Assembly: GCF_002902755.1 (NCBI RefSeq)
Contig: NZ_PPRS01000001.1
Span: forward strand, 1 to 64,000
Direction of reading: 5' to 3'
Origin: Mammaliicoccus lentus
GTDB taxonomy: Bacteria > Bacillota > Bacilli > Staphylococcales > Staphylococcaceae
DNA length: 64,000 bases
Below are positions 1 through 8,916 of this stretch, piece by piece. Position 1 is the stretch's first letter. The number at the start of each line of letters is the position of its first letter. A model generated the notes under the pieces. It made no database searches, was not told the DNA's origin, and saw only the letters and a program-made list of their open reading frames with translations. Position numbers and translations under genes: made by a program.

Positions 1-106
1 TGATTGGTTAAGCCAATCACTCTTTGAAGTACTTTCAGTACTCAAATTATTGGAATTAACGTTGACATATTGTCATTCAGTTTTCAATGTTCATTTTGCA
101 TCACAA
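1..106 (-). promoter_or_regulatory. rRNA operon leader with boxA-like antitermination site
   Basis: On the minus strand this reads as the leader that precedes 16S rRNA in staphylococci. A boxA-like core, ATTGAAAACT, lies within 79-92. It is followed by two hairpins near the left edge: AGTACT/AGTACT arms at about 28-43 and a TGATTGG/CCAATCA hairpin at 1-19. It sits downstream of two strong promoters that point left. The 16S gene itself would lie outside the window, so the assignment rests on the leader and the promoters. Gene order (recR next to an rRNA operon) agrees with B. subtilis and S. aureus. Confidence 0.6.
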
Positions 107-112
107 GAAATA

Positions 113-141
113 ATTATACACGCTTCATTTGGTGAAGTCAA
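113..141 (-). promoter_or_regulatory. rRNA operon promoter P2
   Basis: On the minus strand, -35 TTGACT (136-141), a 17-base spacer and a perfect -10 TATAAT (113-118). It is the proximal of two tandem promoters directed at the left edge, a pattern typical of rrn operons. Confidence 0.7.
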
Positions 142-206
142 CAACTTTTTAAAATTAATTTTTGAAGTGTTTTGATGTTTTCAATATCTCTCGCTCACAA
201 GATATA

Positions 207-235
207 ACTATACAGGCTATACAACCCTTTCTCAA
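207..235 (-). promoter_or_regulatory. rRNA operon promoter P1
   Basis: On the minus strand, -35 TTGAGA (230-235), a 17-base spacer and -10 TATAGT (207-212). It lies about 94 bases upstream of P2, the usual tandem spacing for Firmicute rrn promoters. Confidence 0.6.
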
Positions 236-277
236 GCATCAAAATTACACCAAAACACTTAATGTACCCTAATATGA

Positions 278-1126
278 TTATTTCTCTACATATTCTTTTA
301 AATCTTTATAGATTTTTTCTGCATCTGCGTATCCTTCTCTATATAAAGCATCTAATTTCCTTGGATCTTTCTCTACTCTATCTACTGCTAGTGTGTTAGT
401 TGGTCTTATTACAAAGATATTTCCTTTATCTTCTTCCTCTTCAATCCAATCTAATGTTTTGTTGTAATGTTTATATCTTAATTCCATTAAATGATTAACT
501 TTAGGATAAGCCTTCATTCTAAATACTTTAGAAAACCTACTAGGTGTTTTTCTATATCCTTTTGGTCTTGTTAATATAAGAACGTTTTTAGTATATCCTT
601 CTTCAATAGATTTCTTAATAGGAATAGGATCAACAATACCACCATCTAAAAGCGTGTGTCCTTTATATTGAACAGGGTTAGCCATCAATGGTAGAGAACT
701 TGTTGCTTCTAATGCAGTTAATAAACTACCCTTTGTATCATTTTTATCAAAGTAAACTGCTTCACCCGTTTCGCAATCTGTTGTAACAACTACGAACTTC
801 TCTTCAGCTTGATCAAACTTTTCAAAATCAAACGGTTCTAAATAAGTTGGAATATAGTGATAGACAAAATCCATCCCAAATAATTCTTTCCTCTTTATAT
901 AGTTAGATAAAGAAAGATATCTTTTATCTTTAATGTATTTAGCTGTCACACGATGATTACGCCTAAACTGTCTAGAAATATAACTAGCAGCCATAGAAGC
1001 ACCAGCAGAAACGCCGATGTTATATTCAAAATATATATCTTCTTTTATAAAAAAGTCTAAGACACCAGCTGTATACATACTTCTCATGCCGCCGCCTTCT
1101 AAGATTAAACCTGTGTCTTTTATCAT
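278..1126 (-). CDS. patatin-like phospholipase family protein (YjjU-like)
   Basis: A 282-residue cytoplasmic protein with the patatin signature set. It has an oxyanion-hole glycine loop (LEGGGMRS, residues 8-15), a nucleophile elbow GVSAG near residue 40, and the catalytic Asp motif DGGIVDP near residue 161. Patatins use a Ser-Asp dyad to hydrolyse acyl esters of lipids. The length and the GGGMR variant fit the YjjU subfamily, whose substrate is unknown. There is no signal peptide. It lies between the rRNA promoters and the recR terminator and is probably transcribed alone. Confidence 0.85.
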   Translation of the reverse strand: MIKDTGLILEGGGMRSMYTAGVLDFFIKEDIYFEYNIGVSAGASMAASYISRQFRRNHRVTAKYIKDKRYLSLSNYIKRKELFGMDFVYHYIPTYLEPFDFEKFDQAEEKFVVVTTDCETGEAVYFDKNDTKGSLLTALEATSSLPLMANPVQYKGHTLLDGGIVDPIPIKKSIEEGYTKNVLILTRPKGYRKTPSRFSKVFRMKAYPKVNHLMELRYKHYNKTLDWIEEEEDKGNIFVIRPTNTLAVDRVEKDPRKLDALYREGYADAEKIYKDLKEYVEK

Positions 1127-1154
1127 ATTTACACTCTTTTCTAATCATATAATT

Positions 1155-1193
1155 GAACAAAAGCAACCTGCTACATATTTGTAAACAGGTTGC
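1155..1193 (-). terminator. intrinsic terminator after recR
   Basis: GCAACCTG (1163-1170) pairs with CAGGTTGC (1186-1193). On the minus strand it is followed by TTTTGTT. It lies 12 bases beyond the recR stop and ends the dnaX-ebfC-recR unit. Confidence 0.7.
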
Positions 1194-1204
1194 AAAATAA
1201 TTCT

Positions 1205-1801
1205 TTAAATTTCAGTTCTGCCAGTAATAGCTTTAGAAAGTGTCACTTCATCTGCATATTCTAAATCACCGCCGACCGGTAAACCGTGAGCTAATCTCGT
1301 TGTCTTTATGCCTATTGGTTTAACAAGCCTAGAAATATACATTGCAGTGGACTCGCCTTCTATATTAGGGTTTGTCGCTAAAATGATTTCCTTTACTTCA
1401 TCACTTTTCAGACGCTCTAGCAATGATGGTATATTAATGTCCTCTGGTCCAATTCCTTCCATTGGAGATATCGCACCGTGAAGTACATGGTACATACCAT
1501 TATACTCGCGCATTTTTTCCATCGCGATAACATCTTTAGAATCTTGAACAACACATATAACTGAGTGATCTCTTTGTTTGTCTTGGCATATTTGGCAAGG
1601 CGAAACATCTGTTATATGGCCACATGTTTCACAATATGTTAATTCTCGTTTTACATCAACAAGTGCTTTTGCAAACGGAACAACGTCATCTTCTTTCATA
1701 TCTAATACATGAAACGCTAATCGCTGTGCAGTCTTTGGACCAATACCTGGCAATTTCATGAAACTATCAATCAATTTCGATATAGGTTCTGGATAAAACA
1801 T
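1205..1801 (-). CDS. recR: recombination mediator RecR
   Basis: A 198-residue RecR, the usual family length. It has an N-terminal helix-hairpin-helix ([16 protein letters not shown]), a C4 zinc finger with Cys 57, 60, 69 and 72, and a Toprim domain up to about residue 175. RecR works with RecF and RecO to load RecA on gapped DNA. Two ATG codons lie side by side: the one at 1802-1804 shares its A with the ebfC stop (TAATG), and the one at 1799-1801 gives the MFYPEP start expected from relatives. The overlap implies translational coupling with ebfC. Confidence 0.95.
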   Translation of the reverse strand: MFYPEPISKLIDSFMKLPGIGPKTAQRLAFHVLDMKEDDVVPFAKALVDVKRELTYCETCGHITDVSPCQICQDKQRDHSVICVVQDSKDVIAMEKMREYNGMYHVLHGAISPMEGIGPEDINIPSLLERLKSDEVKEIILATNPNIEGESTAMYISRLVKPIGIKTTRLAHGLPVGGDLEYADEVTLSKAITGRTEI

Positions 1802-1803
1802 CA

Positions 1804-2124
1804 TTACATCATTCCAGGGATGTTAAGACCTTTTGTATGTTTACCTAAACGATCAGCAGTTACTTCATCAGCTTTAGTCAAAGCATCATTTGTTGCAGCT
1901 AAAACTAAGTCTTGTAACATTTCGATATCTTCAGGATCTACTACATCCTCTTTAATAACAACATCTAAGATTTCTTTGTGTCCTGAAACAACAACTGTAA
2001 CCATTCCGCCACCAGCTGTTCCTTCAATTTTTTCTTCTTTTAATTTTTCTTGTTCTTCAGCCATTTTCTTTTGCATTTTTTGCATTTGTTTCATCATTTG
2101 TTGCATATTTCCGCCACCGCGCAT
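1804..2124 (-). CDS. ebfC: YbaB/EbfC family nucleoid-associated protein
   Basis: A 106-residue protein. Residues 1-12 form a Met/Gln-rich helix start ([13 protein letters not shown]), followed by a basic-acidic helical region and a compact C-terminal domain ending GLNIPGMM. EbfC proteins are dimeric DNA-binding nucleoid proteins and are almost always encoded between dnaX and recR, as here. The start follows the sequence AGGAGGAC at about 2130-2137. The stop codon overlaps the recR start. Confidence 0.93.
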   Translation of the reverse strand: MRGGGNMQQMMKQMQKMQKKMAEEQEKLKEEKIEGTAGGGMVTVVVSGHKEILDVVIKEDVVDPEDIEMLQDLVLAATNDALTKADEVTADRLGKHTKGLNIPGMM

Positions 2125-2215
2125 AATTTTGTCCTCCTAATATCTATTATAATTATTATAGAAAATTAATTTTTGTCATATTTATTATACATACCTTTGA
2201 AGTCTATGTCATGTA

Positions 2216-3907
2216 TTACTCATCTGTTACATGAACAGTATCTTCGCCGAATAATTCTTGAGCTTTCTTAACAATATCCGCTTCTTCTTTGTTCTCTTGT
2301 TCTGGTTCATTTTTAGTTTCGGTTGAATTTGCTTTCTTTGATTGAATATATTGTTGCCTTACTTGTAGCCATTGAGAATTAGGAACACCCACTACTTTAA
2401 CTGTCTTATTCACTATTTCACAGACTATAGATTCGATATGTTCTCTTTTCTCATCGTTCTTATTTACGATTTCGCAATGAATGTCTTCATCAAATTTAAC
2501 AAGCACGTGATCTTCACTTGCAGCTACTGGTTCTGAATTTAATAACAAGCTGACTAACGCTCGTTGATCTTTCTGCTTAACTGATTCAATAACTGCTTGC
2601 CATTTTTCTTTTAATAAATTCAAATCATCTCTATTTGCATGATCTAATACACGTTCAATTTGACGTATTGAGAATACATGTTTCGATTGTTTCCTTGCAA
2701 CACCTTGTTTGTTTTCAACAGGTTTCGCTTTTGGTTGTACACCGTTTTGAGAGAGTTGCGTGATTTGAGCTTCTAATTGTTTAATTTTATTCTCTACATC
2801 GCTAGAAATATTTTGGTTAGGTTGCTCTTGTTGTGTTTCTTGTTGACGATTACGTGTAACCAGTTCTGTTAATTTCACAATCAATATTTCAATATGAACT
2901 TGTTGATTAATCGCAAAACGCATAGAAACAAGTGTATCATTTATACAATCAATCATTTTGTACATTGTATTTAAATCGATTTGGTTTAAAGCATGTTCTT
3001 CATCTTCTCGGTCAGTAGTCTTTGCTACAATAGCATCTCTAATAAAGTAAATCATATCATTAACAAGTCTATTAACTTCTTTACCACTAGATATAAACTC
3101 ATGATATCTCATAAATGCTTGCTTGATATCTTTAGCAACGATATCTTGAAACAGAGCATTTAAAGCTGCTTTGTCCACACTGCCCGTAACATTCAACGCG
3201 TGTTCATGTGATAAATGACCGTCTCCAAAGGCAATCGCTTGATCCATAATACTTAAAGCATCTCTCATGCCACCTTCAGACACTTGAGCAATAAATGCTA
3301 ATGCTTCCTGTTCATAAGTAATCTCTTGTTGATCAGCTACGAATGCAAGTCTATCTTCAATTTCTCCAGAATTGATTGCTTTAAAATCAAACCTTTGACA
3401 TCTTGAAATAATAGTTGGTGGAATTTTGTGAGGTTCTGTTGTTGCTAATATAAAAATAGCATGACTAGGTGGTTCTTCAAGTGTTTTTAAAAGCGCATTA
3501 AAAGCTCCAGTAGTTAACATATGAACTTCATCAATAATATATACTTTGAACTTAGATTCGCTAGGTGCATACTTAACTTTATCTCTAATGTTACGAATTT
3601 CATCTACGCCATTATTACTCGCTGCGTCTATCTCAATAACATCTGAGTTAGTCCCTTGTGTGATACCTTTACAAATTGCACACTCATTGCAAGGTTCACC
3701 ATTTGTATTTACTGTGCAGTTAATTGCTTTAGCAAATATTTTAGCAATACTTGTCTTTCCTGTTCCACGTGGGCCATTAAATAAATAAGCATGCGATTGC
3801 TTTCCTTTTTGGATAGCATTTCTTAATGTTTTCGTTACATGCTTTTGACCAACAACATCTGAAAATGATTGTGGTCGGTACATCCGATACAAAGCTTGAT
3901 AATTCAA
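2216..3907 (-). CDS. dnaX: DNA polymerase III subunit gamma/tau
   Basis: A 563-residue clamp-loader ATPase. It carries Walker A GPRGTGKTS (about 45-53), a C4 zinc module (GEPCNECAIC) near 70-79, Walker B DEVHML near 126, and sensor residues in the AAA+ core. A long polar C-terminal tau region follows, ending in an acidic tail. The protein loads the beta clamp and couples polymerase to helicase. No obvious A-rich slippery heptamer was found, so a separate gamma product from frameshifting is not suggested. It leads the dnaX-ebfC-recR unit. Confidence 0.96.
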   Translation of the reverse strand: MNYQALYRMYRPQSFSDVVGQKHVTKTLRNAIQKGKQSHAYLFNGPRGTGKTSIAKIFAKAINCTVNTNGEPCNECAICKGITQGTNSDVIEIDAASNNGVDEIRNIRDKVKYAPSESKFKVYIIDEVHMLTTGAFNALLKTLEEPPSHAIFILATTEPHKIPPTIISRCQRFDFKAINSGEIEDRLAFVADQQEITYEQEALAFIAQVSEGGMRDALSIMDQAIAFGDGHLSHEHALNVTGSVDKAALNALFQDIVAKDIKQAFMRYHEFISSGKEVNRLVNDMIYFIRDAIVAKTTDREDEEHALNQIDLNTMYKMIDCINDTLVSMRFAINQQVHIEILIVKLTELVTRNRQQETQQEQPNQNISSDVENKIKQLEAQITQLSQNGVQPKAKPVENKQGVARKQSKHVFSIRQIERVLDHANRDDLNLLKEKWQAVIESVKQKDQRALVSLLLNSEPVAASEDHVLVKFDEDIHCEIVNKNDEKREHIESIVCEIVNKTVKVVGVPNSQWLQVRQQYIQSKKANSTETKNEPEQENKEEADIVKKAQELFGEDTVHVTDE

Positions 3908-3978
3908 AATGGCACCTCCAAGTTTAATTCTTCATAACAACTATTATATCACGAATCAATATTTCTTCTTAATATAAA

Positions 3979-4512
3979 TCATCGAAATTCTTCTGGAAAA
4001 TGAACTATACCTCGTACTTCTTTGTTAGGATGGTCCCATAAATATTTGAACATAAAATCTTCGTTCTTAATTTCAAATGAAGGATAAATGTCAAATTCCG
4101 CTGCATTTCTATAACCTAGTTCGCGATAATATGTTTCATCTCCCATGACGACAACACCAATATAACCATTTTCATAAGCTCGATACTCTAAAGCTTCAAT
4201 TAAAGCTTTACCAATCCCTTTATTTTGGACTTCTGGTAAAACTGATACTGCCGCTAAAGTTAGAACTGTATTACTATCTTCTTCTGAATCGACTGTTACT
4301 TCTGTCATCATCGCATGCCCTAGTATTTTTCCGCCTTCTGTCTTGGCAACTACTTCTAACTCGGCATTATAATGTGGAGATTTTCTAATTCTACCTATTA
4401 ATTCATGTTCTTTCGCATTTACATAATCAGTATTTAAAAAAGCTTTTTTCACTACTTCTTTCGCTAATTCATATTCAGATTCTATAATCGTTCCGATATA
4501 TAATTGCGTCAT
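3979..4512 (-). CDS. GNAT family N-acetyltransferase (YhbS-like)
   Basis: A 177-residue single-domain acetyltransferase. The acetyl-CoA pyrophosphate loop is seen in VLPEVQNKGIGKALIEALE near residue 90-110 (Q-x-x-G-x-G/A), followed by GVVVMGDETYYRELGY, which is typical of YhbS-type GNATs. The substrate is unknown. The ATG follows the ribosome site AGGAGG at about 4523-4528. It lies between the SRP RNA terminator and dnaX and may be cotranscribed into dnaX. Confidence 0.85.
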   Translation of the reverse strand: MTQLYIGTIIESEYELAKEVVKKAFLNTDYVNAKEHELIGRIRKSPHYNAELEVVAKTEGGKILGHAMMTEVTVDSEEDSNTVLTLAAVSVLPEVQNKGIGKALIEALEYRAYENGYIGVVVMGDETYYRELGYRNAAEFDIYPSFEIKNEDFMFKYLWDHPNKEVRGIVHFPEEFR

Positions 4513-4537
4513 ATATACTATATCCTCCTGATATAAG

Positions 4538-4566
4538 AAAAAGGGTGACCGAGGTCACCCTTTTTT
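4538..4566 (-). terminator. terminator of the SRP RNA gene
   Basis: GGGTGACC GA GGTCACCC is a perfect 8-bp stem with A and T runs on both sides, so it can end transcription in either direction. On the minus strand it follows the SRP RNA 3' end by about 40 bases. Confidence 0.8.
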
Positions 4567-4604
4567 GATTTATATATAATATGTTTAGTTGAATAAAAAA
4601 TATA

Positions 4605-4877
4605 CCGTGCACCTTTGCTTGGAACAAACATCACAAGCGTTACCTCAGTCGTTAGCTAAACTTCGGCAACCCTACGGCACATACAATGATCCACTTAATG
4701 CTGCTTCCTTCCGGACCTGACATGATTCATGGGTTTGTATTGCATAGGACCGACGTCTTCAGACACCACGTGCTGAGGGCAGACCTCACAATAATATGTC
4801 CGCGGCAAAGGAATTCAGTCTTGCTAAAGCGGATTTCAAGTACAGGGAACCGCTACCTCCCCACTTAGCACGGCACT
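4605..4877 (-). ncRNA. ffs: signal recognition particle RNA, large Firmicute type
   Basis: The minus strand reads GTGCCGTGCTAAGTGGGGAG at its 5' end and pairs with GCAAAGGTGCACGGT at its 3' end. The apical S domain has the invariant GTCAGGTCCGGAAGGAAGCA (about 4706-4725). At about 273 nt with an Alu domain it matches the Bacillus/Staphylococcus scRNA rather than the 4.5S form. It pairs with Ffh to target nascent membrane proteins. A TATAAT at 4898-4903 on the minus strand may be its -10. Exact ends are estimates. Confidence 0.93.
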
Positions 4878-4918
4878 TTATATAGTACAACAAAACCATT
4901 ATACTTGGCAAGAAAAAA

Positions 4919-5656
4919 CTATTGATCTATTACAGGTTTATTCAAAACCCTTCTAGAAAAATCGACAAATTTGAATTCTGTCGCAATATGTCTAGAGATA
5001 TTATATTGAAATCTTTCAGCATTACTCAAATGAACAATACCTCTAACTGTAGCTGTATATAAAGGATCTAAATGTCCAAAATATCGTTCTTCTTTCTCTG
5101 TCATTTTTTCAAAAGTAATAGATTTATTTGAATAGCTTATTTCTACATTCATTTCATTTTCAATATATTGATAAATCGAATGAGACGCTACTTCTTTTGA
5201 AAGTTTGGGTATCACTTTGCAAACAAAGTAATCCTCATCCATGATATGAACTTTATTATTTTTTTGTCTTGTTCGAATTACGTGCCATAGCTTATCGTGA
5301 TTATTCAATTCTAAAGCGTGTTGAACAATTGGCTCGTCTTCAGCATTGATAACTTCAAATACTTCAACTACCGTTTCATAGTCAAGACCTAGTCTATTAT
5401 TAATTTCTTGGAAACTGATCATTTCAGATATTGGAAATTGAATAATTCCTTCATATATAACAACTGAACCTTTTCCACGTAACTTTTGTATATAACCTTT
5501 TTCTTGTAGAAGATTTAATGCTTTTCTTACTGTTTCTCTCGAAGTTGAATATATCTTTGTTAATTCATTTTCTGAAGGTAATTGTTGTAAGTGTGCATAT
5601 TCACCATTTATAATTTTTTTACAAATTGACTGATAGATTTTCATATACTTATTCAT
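4919..5656 (-). CDS. treR: trehalose operon repressor, GntR family
   Basis: A 245-residue regulator. It has a GntR winged helix at 1-70 (LPSENELTKIYSTSRETVRK) and a UTRA effector domain behind it. TreR binds trehalose-6-phosphate and represses treP-treC; the gene directly follows treC in the same direction. The start ATG has AGGTG 6-7 bases upstream. A matching palindromic operator is present in the treP promoter at 8835-8850. Confidence 0.93.
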   Translation of the reverse strand: MNKYMKIYQSICKKIINGEYAHLQQLPSENELTKIYSTSRETVRKALNLLQEKGYIQKLRGKGSVVIYEGIIQFPISEMISFQEINNRLGLDYETVVEVFEVINAEDEPIVQHALELNNHDKLWHVIRTRQKNNKVHIMDEDYFVCKVIPKLSKEVASHSIYQYIENEMNVEISYSNKSITFEKMTEKEERYFGHLDPLYTATVRGIVHLSNAERFQYNISRHIATEFKFVDFSRRVLNKPVIDQ

Positions 5657-5688
5657 TGTTTCACCTCTATACCTTCAAAACTTCATAG

Positions 5689-7332
5689 TTAAATGCTTTT
5701 TAAATTAACAACAAATGCATCAAAAGGCTCTAGCATATTGCCATTTAAATCATTATTAGCCACTATCAATTCGCCTTCCATATCAATATCCTCAGGTATT
5801 TCAACCTTATCATTTGTATAGTTAGCTACAATCAACCACTCTTCATTATCTAACTTTCTTTTGTAAATAAACAAGTCTGGATGATCCATATATAGTGGTT
5901 CTACATCTCCATACGTTATAATATCATGTTTATGACGAATATCAATTAACCGCTGATAAGTGTAGAAGATTGAATTCTTATCTTTAATCGCCGCTTCCAC
6001 ATTAATTTCTCTATAGTTATCCGGTATGCCTATCCAAGGCGTGCCTGTTGTAAAACCGGCATTTTCCTCATCTGTCCATTGAACAGGTGTACGTGAATTA
6101 TCACGAGATTTTTGTCCAATAACTTTCATAATCGTATCTTCATCCAAGCCTTGATTCCTTAGACTACGATATGCGTTTAATGTTTCAATATCTCGATATT
6201 GATCGATTGATGTAAACTTAGGATCAGTCATACCTATCTCTTCACCTTGATAGATATAAGGTGTTCCTTGCAACATATGAAGTGATATAGCAAGCATTTT
6301 AGCTGATTTAACTCTGTTAGCTTCTGTTTCATCATTACCAAACCTTGTCACAACTCTCGGTTGATCATGATTACACCAGAAAATAGCGTTCCATCCATTA
6401 CCTTTAGCAATATTAACTTGCCAATCCATCAGAATACGTTTTAATTCTATAAAATCAAATTTCATATCAGACCATTTCTCACCATTTTTATAATCTACTT
6501 TTAAATGATGGAAATTAAATACACTATTTAATTCTTGTCTTTCAGGGTTGGTGTATTTTATACAGTTCTCTATTGTAGTAGAAGACATTTCTCCTACAGT
6601 CATAATATCTTTATTTCCAAAAGTTTTTCGGTTCAATTCATGTAAATATTCATGAACTTTTGGCCCGTCCGTATAAAATTCTTTACCGATTTCCTCTGAA
6701 TCTTCAAAAGCACCTTTAGAAATTAAGTTAATAACATCAAATCTAAAACCATCTACGCCGAAATCAATCCAATAATTTATCATTTCATAGATTTCTTCTT
6801 TCAATTGGTCATTTTCCCAATTTAAATCAGCTTGAGAGACGTCGAATAATCTTAAATAATAACTTTCAGTTTGTTCATCGTACTCCCAAGCGTTACCACC
6901 AAATTTAGATTCCCAGTTTGTTGGCGGCTCATCTTTAGTACCTTCTTTCCAAATATAATAATCTCTATACGGATTATCTTTAGACTTTCTAGATTCAACA
7001 AACCAATGATGTGACGTAGACGTATGATTAATCACAATATCCAGCATTACTTTAATGCCAAGTTTATGTGCTTCAGTAAGTAACTTTTCAATATCTTCTT
7101 TCGTACCAAAATCAGGATTGATTGCATAATAATCACTAATATCATATCCGTTATCATTCATTGGCGATTCATAAATAGGTGTTAACCATACATAATCTAC
7201 ACCTAACTTTTGTAAATAAGGCAATTTTTCGATAACCCCGTTTATATCCCCTTGACCATTGCCAGTCGTGTCGTTAAATGATTTCGGATATATTTGGTAT
7301 ACTACTGATTTTTTCCAATCTGAAACCGCCAT
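5689..7332 (-). CDS. treC: alpha,alpha-phosphotrehalase (GH13)
   Basis: A 547-residue glycoside hydrolase that splits imported trehalose-6-phosphate into glucose and glucose-6-phosphate in the cytoplasm. GH13 landmarks are all present: DIVINHTS, the nucleophile Asp in GFRFDVINL, the acid Glu in VGEMSS and NHDQPR. The length is normal. The start has AAGGAG 7-8 bases upstream. It lies 27 bases after treP and 32 bases before treR, so the three form one operon. Confidence 0.95.
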   Translation of the reverse strand: MAVSDWKKSVVYQIYPKSFNDTTGNGQGDINGVIEKLPYLQKLGVDYVWLTPIYESPMNDNGYDISDYYAINPDFGTKEDIEKLLTEAHKLGIKVMLDIVINHTSTSHHWFVESRKSKDNPYRDYYIWKEGTKDEPPTNWESKFGGNAWEYDEQTESYYLRLFDVSQADLNWENDQLKEEIYEMINYWIDFGVDGFRFDVINLISKGAFEDSEEIGKEFYTDGPKVHEYLHELNRKTFGNKDIMTVGEMSSTTIENCIKYTNPERQELNSVFNFHHLKVDYKNGEKWSDMKFDFIELKRILMDWQVNIAKGNGWNAIFWCNHDQPRVVTRFGNDETEANRVKSAKMLAISLHMLQGTPYIYQGEEIGMTDPKFTSIDQYRDIETLNAYRSLRNQGLDEDTIMKVIGQKSRDNSRTPVQWTDEENAGFTTGTPWIGIPDNYREINVEAAIKDKNSIFYTYQRLIDIRHKHDIITYGDVEPLYMDHPDLFIYKRKLDNEEWLIVANYTNDKVEIPEDIDMEGELIVANNDLNGNMLEPFDAFVVNLKSI

Positions 7333-7359
7333 GTTTATGAACTCCTTTATTTAATAATA

Positions 7360-8796
7360 TTATTCTTGCACCATTTCTTTCGCTTGTTCTTTAGCAAATC
7401 TTGAGAATACCACTGTTAAAATAGCTGGTAACACCATAGCTATTAATGTAGCGATAATATATACACCCCAATATTCACGTGTTATAGAAATAATTGCCGG
7501 CACACCACCAACACCAACTTTTCCTAATACGCCGTTTGCGCCAATAAACGCACCTAGTAAACAAGATGAAACGATAGAGGCTATAAACGGGTATTTCAAT
7601 GGTAAATTGACACCAAACATAGCTGGTTCAGTAACACCTAAGAAAGATGATATTCCTGAAGTCATTGCTAAACCTTGTTCTTTTGCCATTTTACGCTTTC
7701 TATAAATCAACCAAGCACCAAATGCCGCTGAACCTTGACAGATATTAGATATAGCTAAGATTGGCCATAAATAAGTACCGCCTATACTACTTCCCATCAG
7801 TTGGAAGTCTACTGCTAAGAACATATGATGTAAACCTGTAATAACAAGCGGAGCATAGAACAGACCATATACTGCGCCACCTAACCAACCTGCGCTATCA
7901 AATATTCCTTTAATACCATTCGTAATAAGTGTACCAAGTTCTAATGCTAAAGGTCCTATAATAATAAATGATAAGAATCCAGTTATTAATAAAGCGACCG
8001 GACCAACGACTAACATTTTGATTGAATCATGCACGCGTTTAGCTAAGAATTTTTCAATTACAGATAGTACCCATGTTGCTATTAATACCGGCAACACTTG
8101 ACCTTGATAGTTCAATTGTTTAATTTCTAAACCAAACATATGCCATACTGGAATTTCATCTGATTTACCGCCACCAAGATCATATTGAGAAGCTAACTGA
8201 GGATGAACAAGTACAAGTCCTAATACTAATCCTAATATTGGACTACCTCCAAACACTCTCATAGCTGACCAACCAATAAGGGCAGGTAAGAAGATAAATG
8301 CTGTACTCGCAATAACGTTAATCATGTTTGCAAAATCAGCTAACCATGAATACTGGTCTACTAAAGATTTAGGACCAAATAAATCTTCAGCTGTTAACAC
8401 ATTATTTAACCCCATCAATAAACCTGCAGTAACGATTGCAGGTAAAATAGGAATAAATACATCACCGAGCAATTTAATTAATCTTTGCAAAGGATTCATT
8501 TTTTGTTCCGAAACTTTCTTCACTTCATCTTTAGAGCTTTCTCCAATTCCCGTTTCTTCTTGGAAAATTTTATAAGCTTCGTCAACTGTGCCTTGACCAA
8601 TAACGATTTGAAATTGATTATTTGCTGCAAAAGACCCTTTCACTAAATCGATGTTGTCTAAAGCTTCTTTATTAACTTTACTTTCATCATTTAACACTAA
8701 TCTTAAGCGGGTAACACAATGTGTGGCTGCATCTACGTTGTCTTTACCACCTATAGCATCAATAATCTGTTTCACTTCTTCTCTATTTACAGACAT
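7360..8796 (-). CDS. treP: PTS trehalose-specific EIIBC component
   Basis: A 478-residue phosphotransferase permease. The IIB domain carries the phosphorylated Cys in THCVTRLRLVL (Cys 27 from this start). The IIC domain has about ten membrane segments and the ITGLHHM substrate motif. It imports trehalose as trehalose-6-phosphate; no IIA domain is present, so a glucose-type IIA must act in trans. The ATG at 8794-8796 was chosen because GGGGGAG lies 9 bases upstream. A GTG three codons earlier would abut that site. Confidence 0.94.
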   Translation of the reverse strand: MSVNREEVKQIIDAIGGKDNVDAATHCVTRLRLVLNDESKVNKEALDNIDLVKGSFAANNQFQIVIGQGTVDEAYKIFQEETGIGESSKDEVKKVSEQKMNPLQRLIKLLGDVFIPILPAIVTAGLLMGLNNVLTAEDLFGPKSLVDQYSWLADFANMINVIASTAFIFLPALIGWSAMRVFGGSPILGLVLGLVLVHPQLASQYDLGGGKSDEIPVWHMFGLEIKQLNYQGQVLPVLIATWVLSVIEKFLAKRVHDSIKMLVVGPVALLITGFLSFIIIGPLALELGTLITNGIKGIFDSAGWLGGAVYGLFYAPLVITGLHHMFLAVDFQLMGSSIGGTYLWPILAISNICQGSAAFGAWLIYRKRKMAKEQGLAMTSGISSFLGVTEPAMFGVNLPLKYPFIASIVSSCLLGAFIGANGVLGKVGVGGVPAIISITREYWGVYIIATLIAMVLPAILTVVFSRFAKEQAKEMVQE

Positions 8797-8828
8797 TGAA
8801 CTCACTCCCCCTGTTTTTTATTACTTGA

Positions 8829-8865
8829 ATTATAACTTGTATATACAAGTATGTAAAGGCTTTCA
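8829..8865 (-). promoter_or_regulatory. treP promoter with TreR operator and cre-like site
   Basis: On the minus strand, -35 TTTACA (8852-8857), a 17-base spacer and -10 TATAAT (8829-8834). The spacer is almost exactly the palindrome ACTTGTATATACAAGT (8835-8850), the TTGTATATACAA-type operator of TreR. Overlapping the -35, TGAAAGCCTTTACA (8852-8865) fits a CcpA cre consensus at most positions but has CC instead of the central CG. The operator is firm; the cre is tentative. Confidence 0.85.
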
Positions 8866-8916
8866 ATTAATATTACTTTTATTCTGTAGTATGATTGAAT
8901 AAAGGAGGTATAAATT

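Noticed and set aside
2216-3907. Programmed frameshift in dnaX
   Set aside because: No A-rich slippery heptamer with downstream hairpin was found in the expected region.
4686-4868. 60-codon open frame on the plus strand
   Set aside because: It lies entirely over the SRP RNA gene, on the opposite strand, and has no ribosome site.
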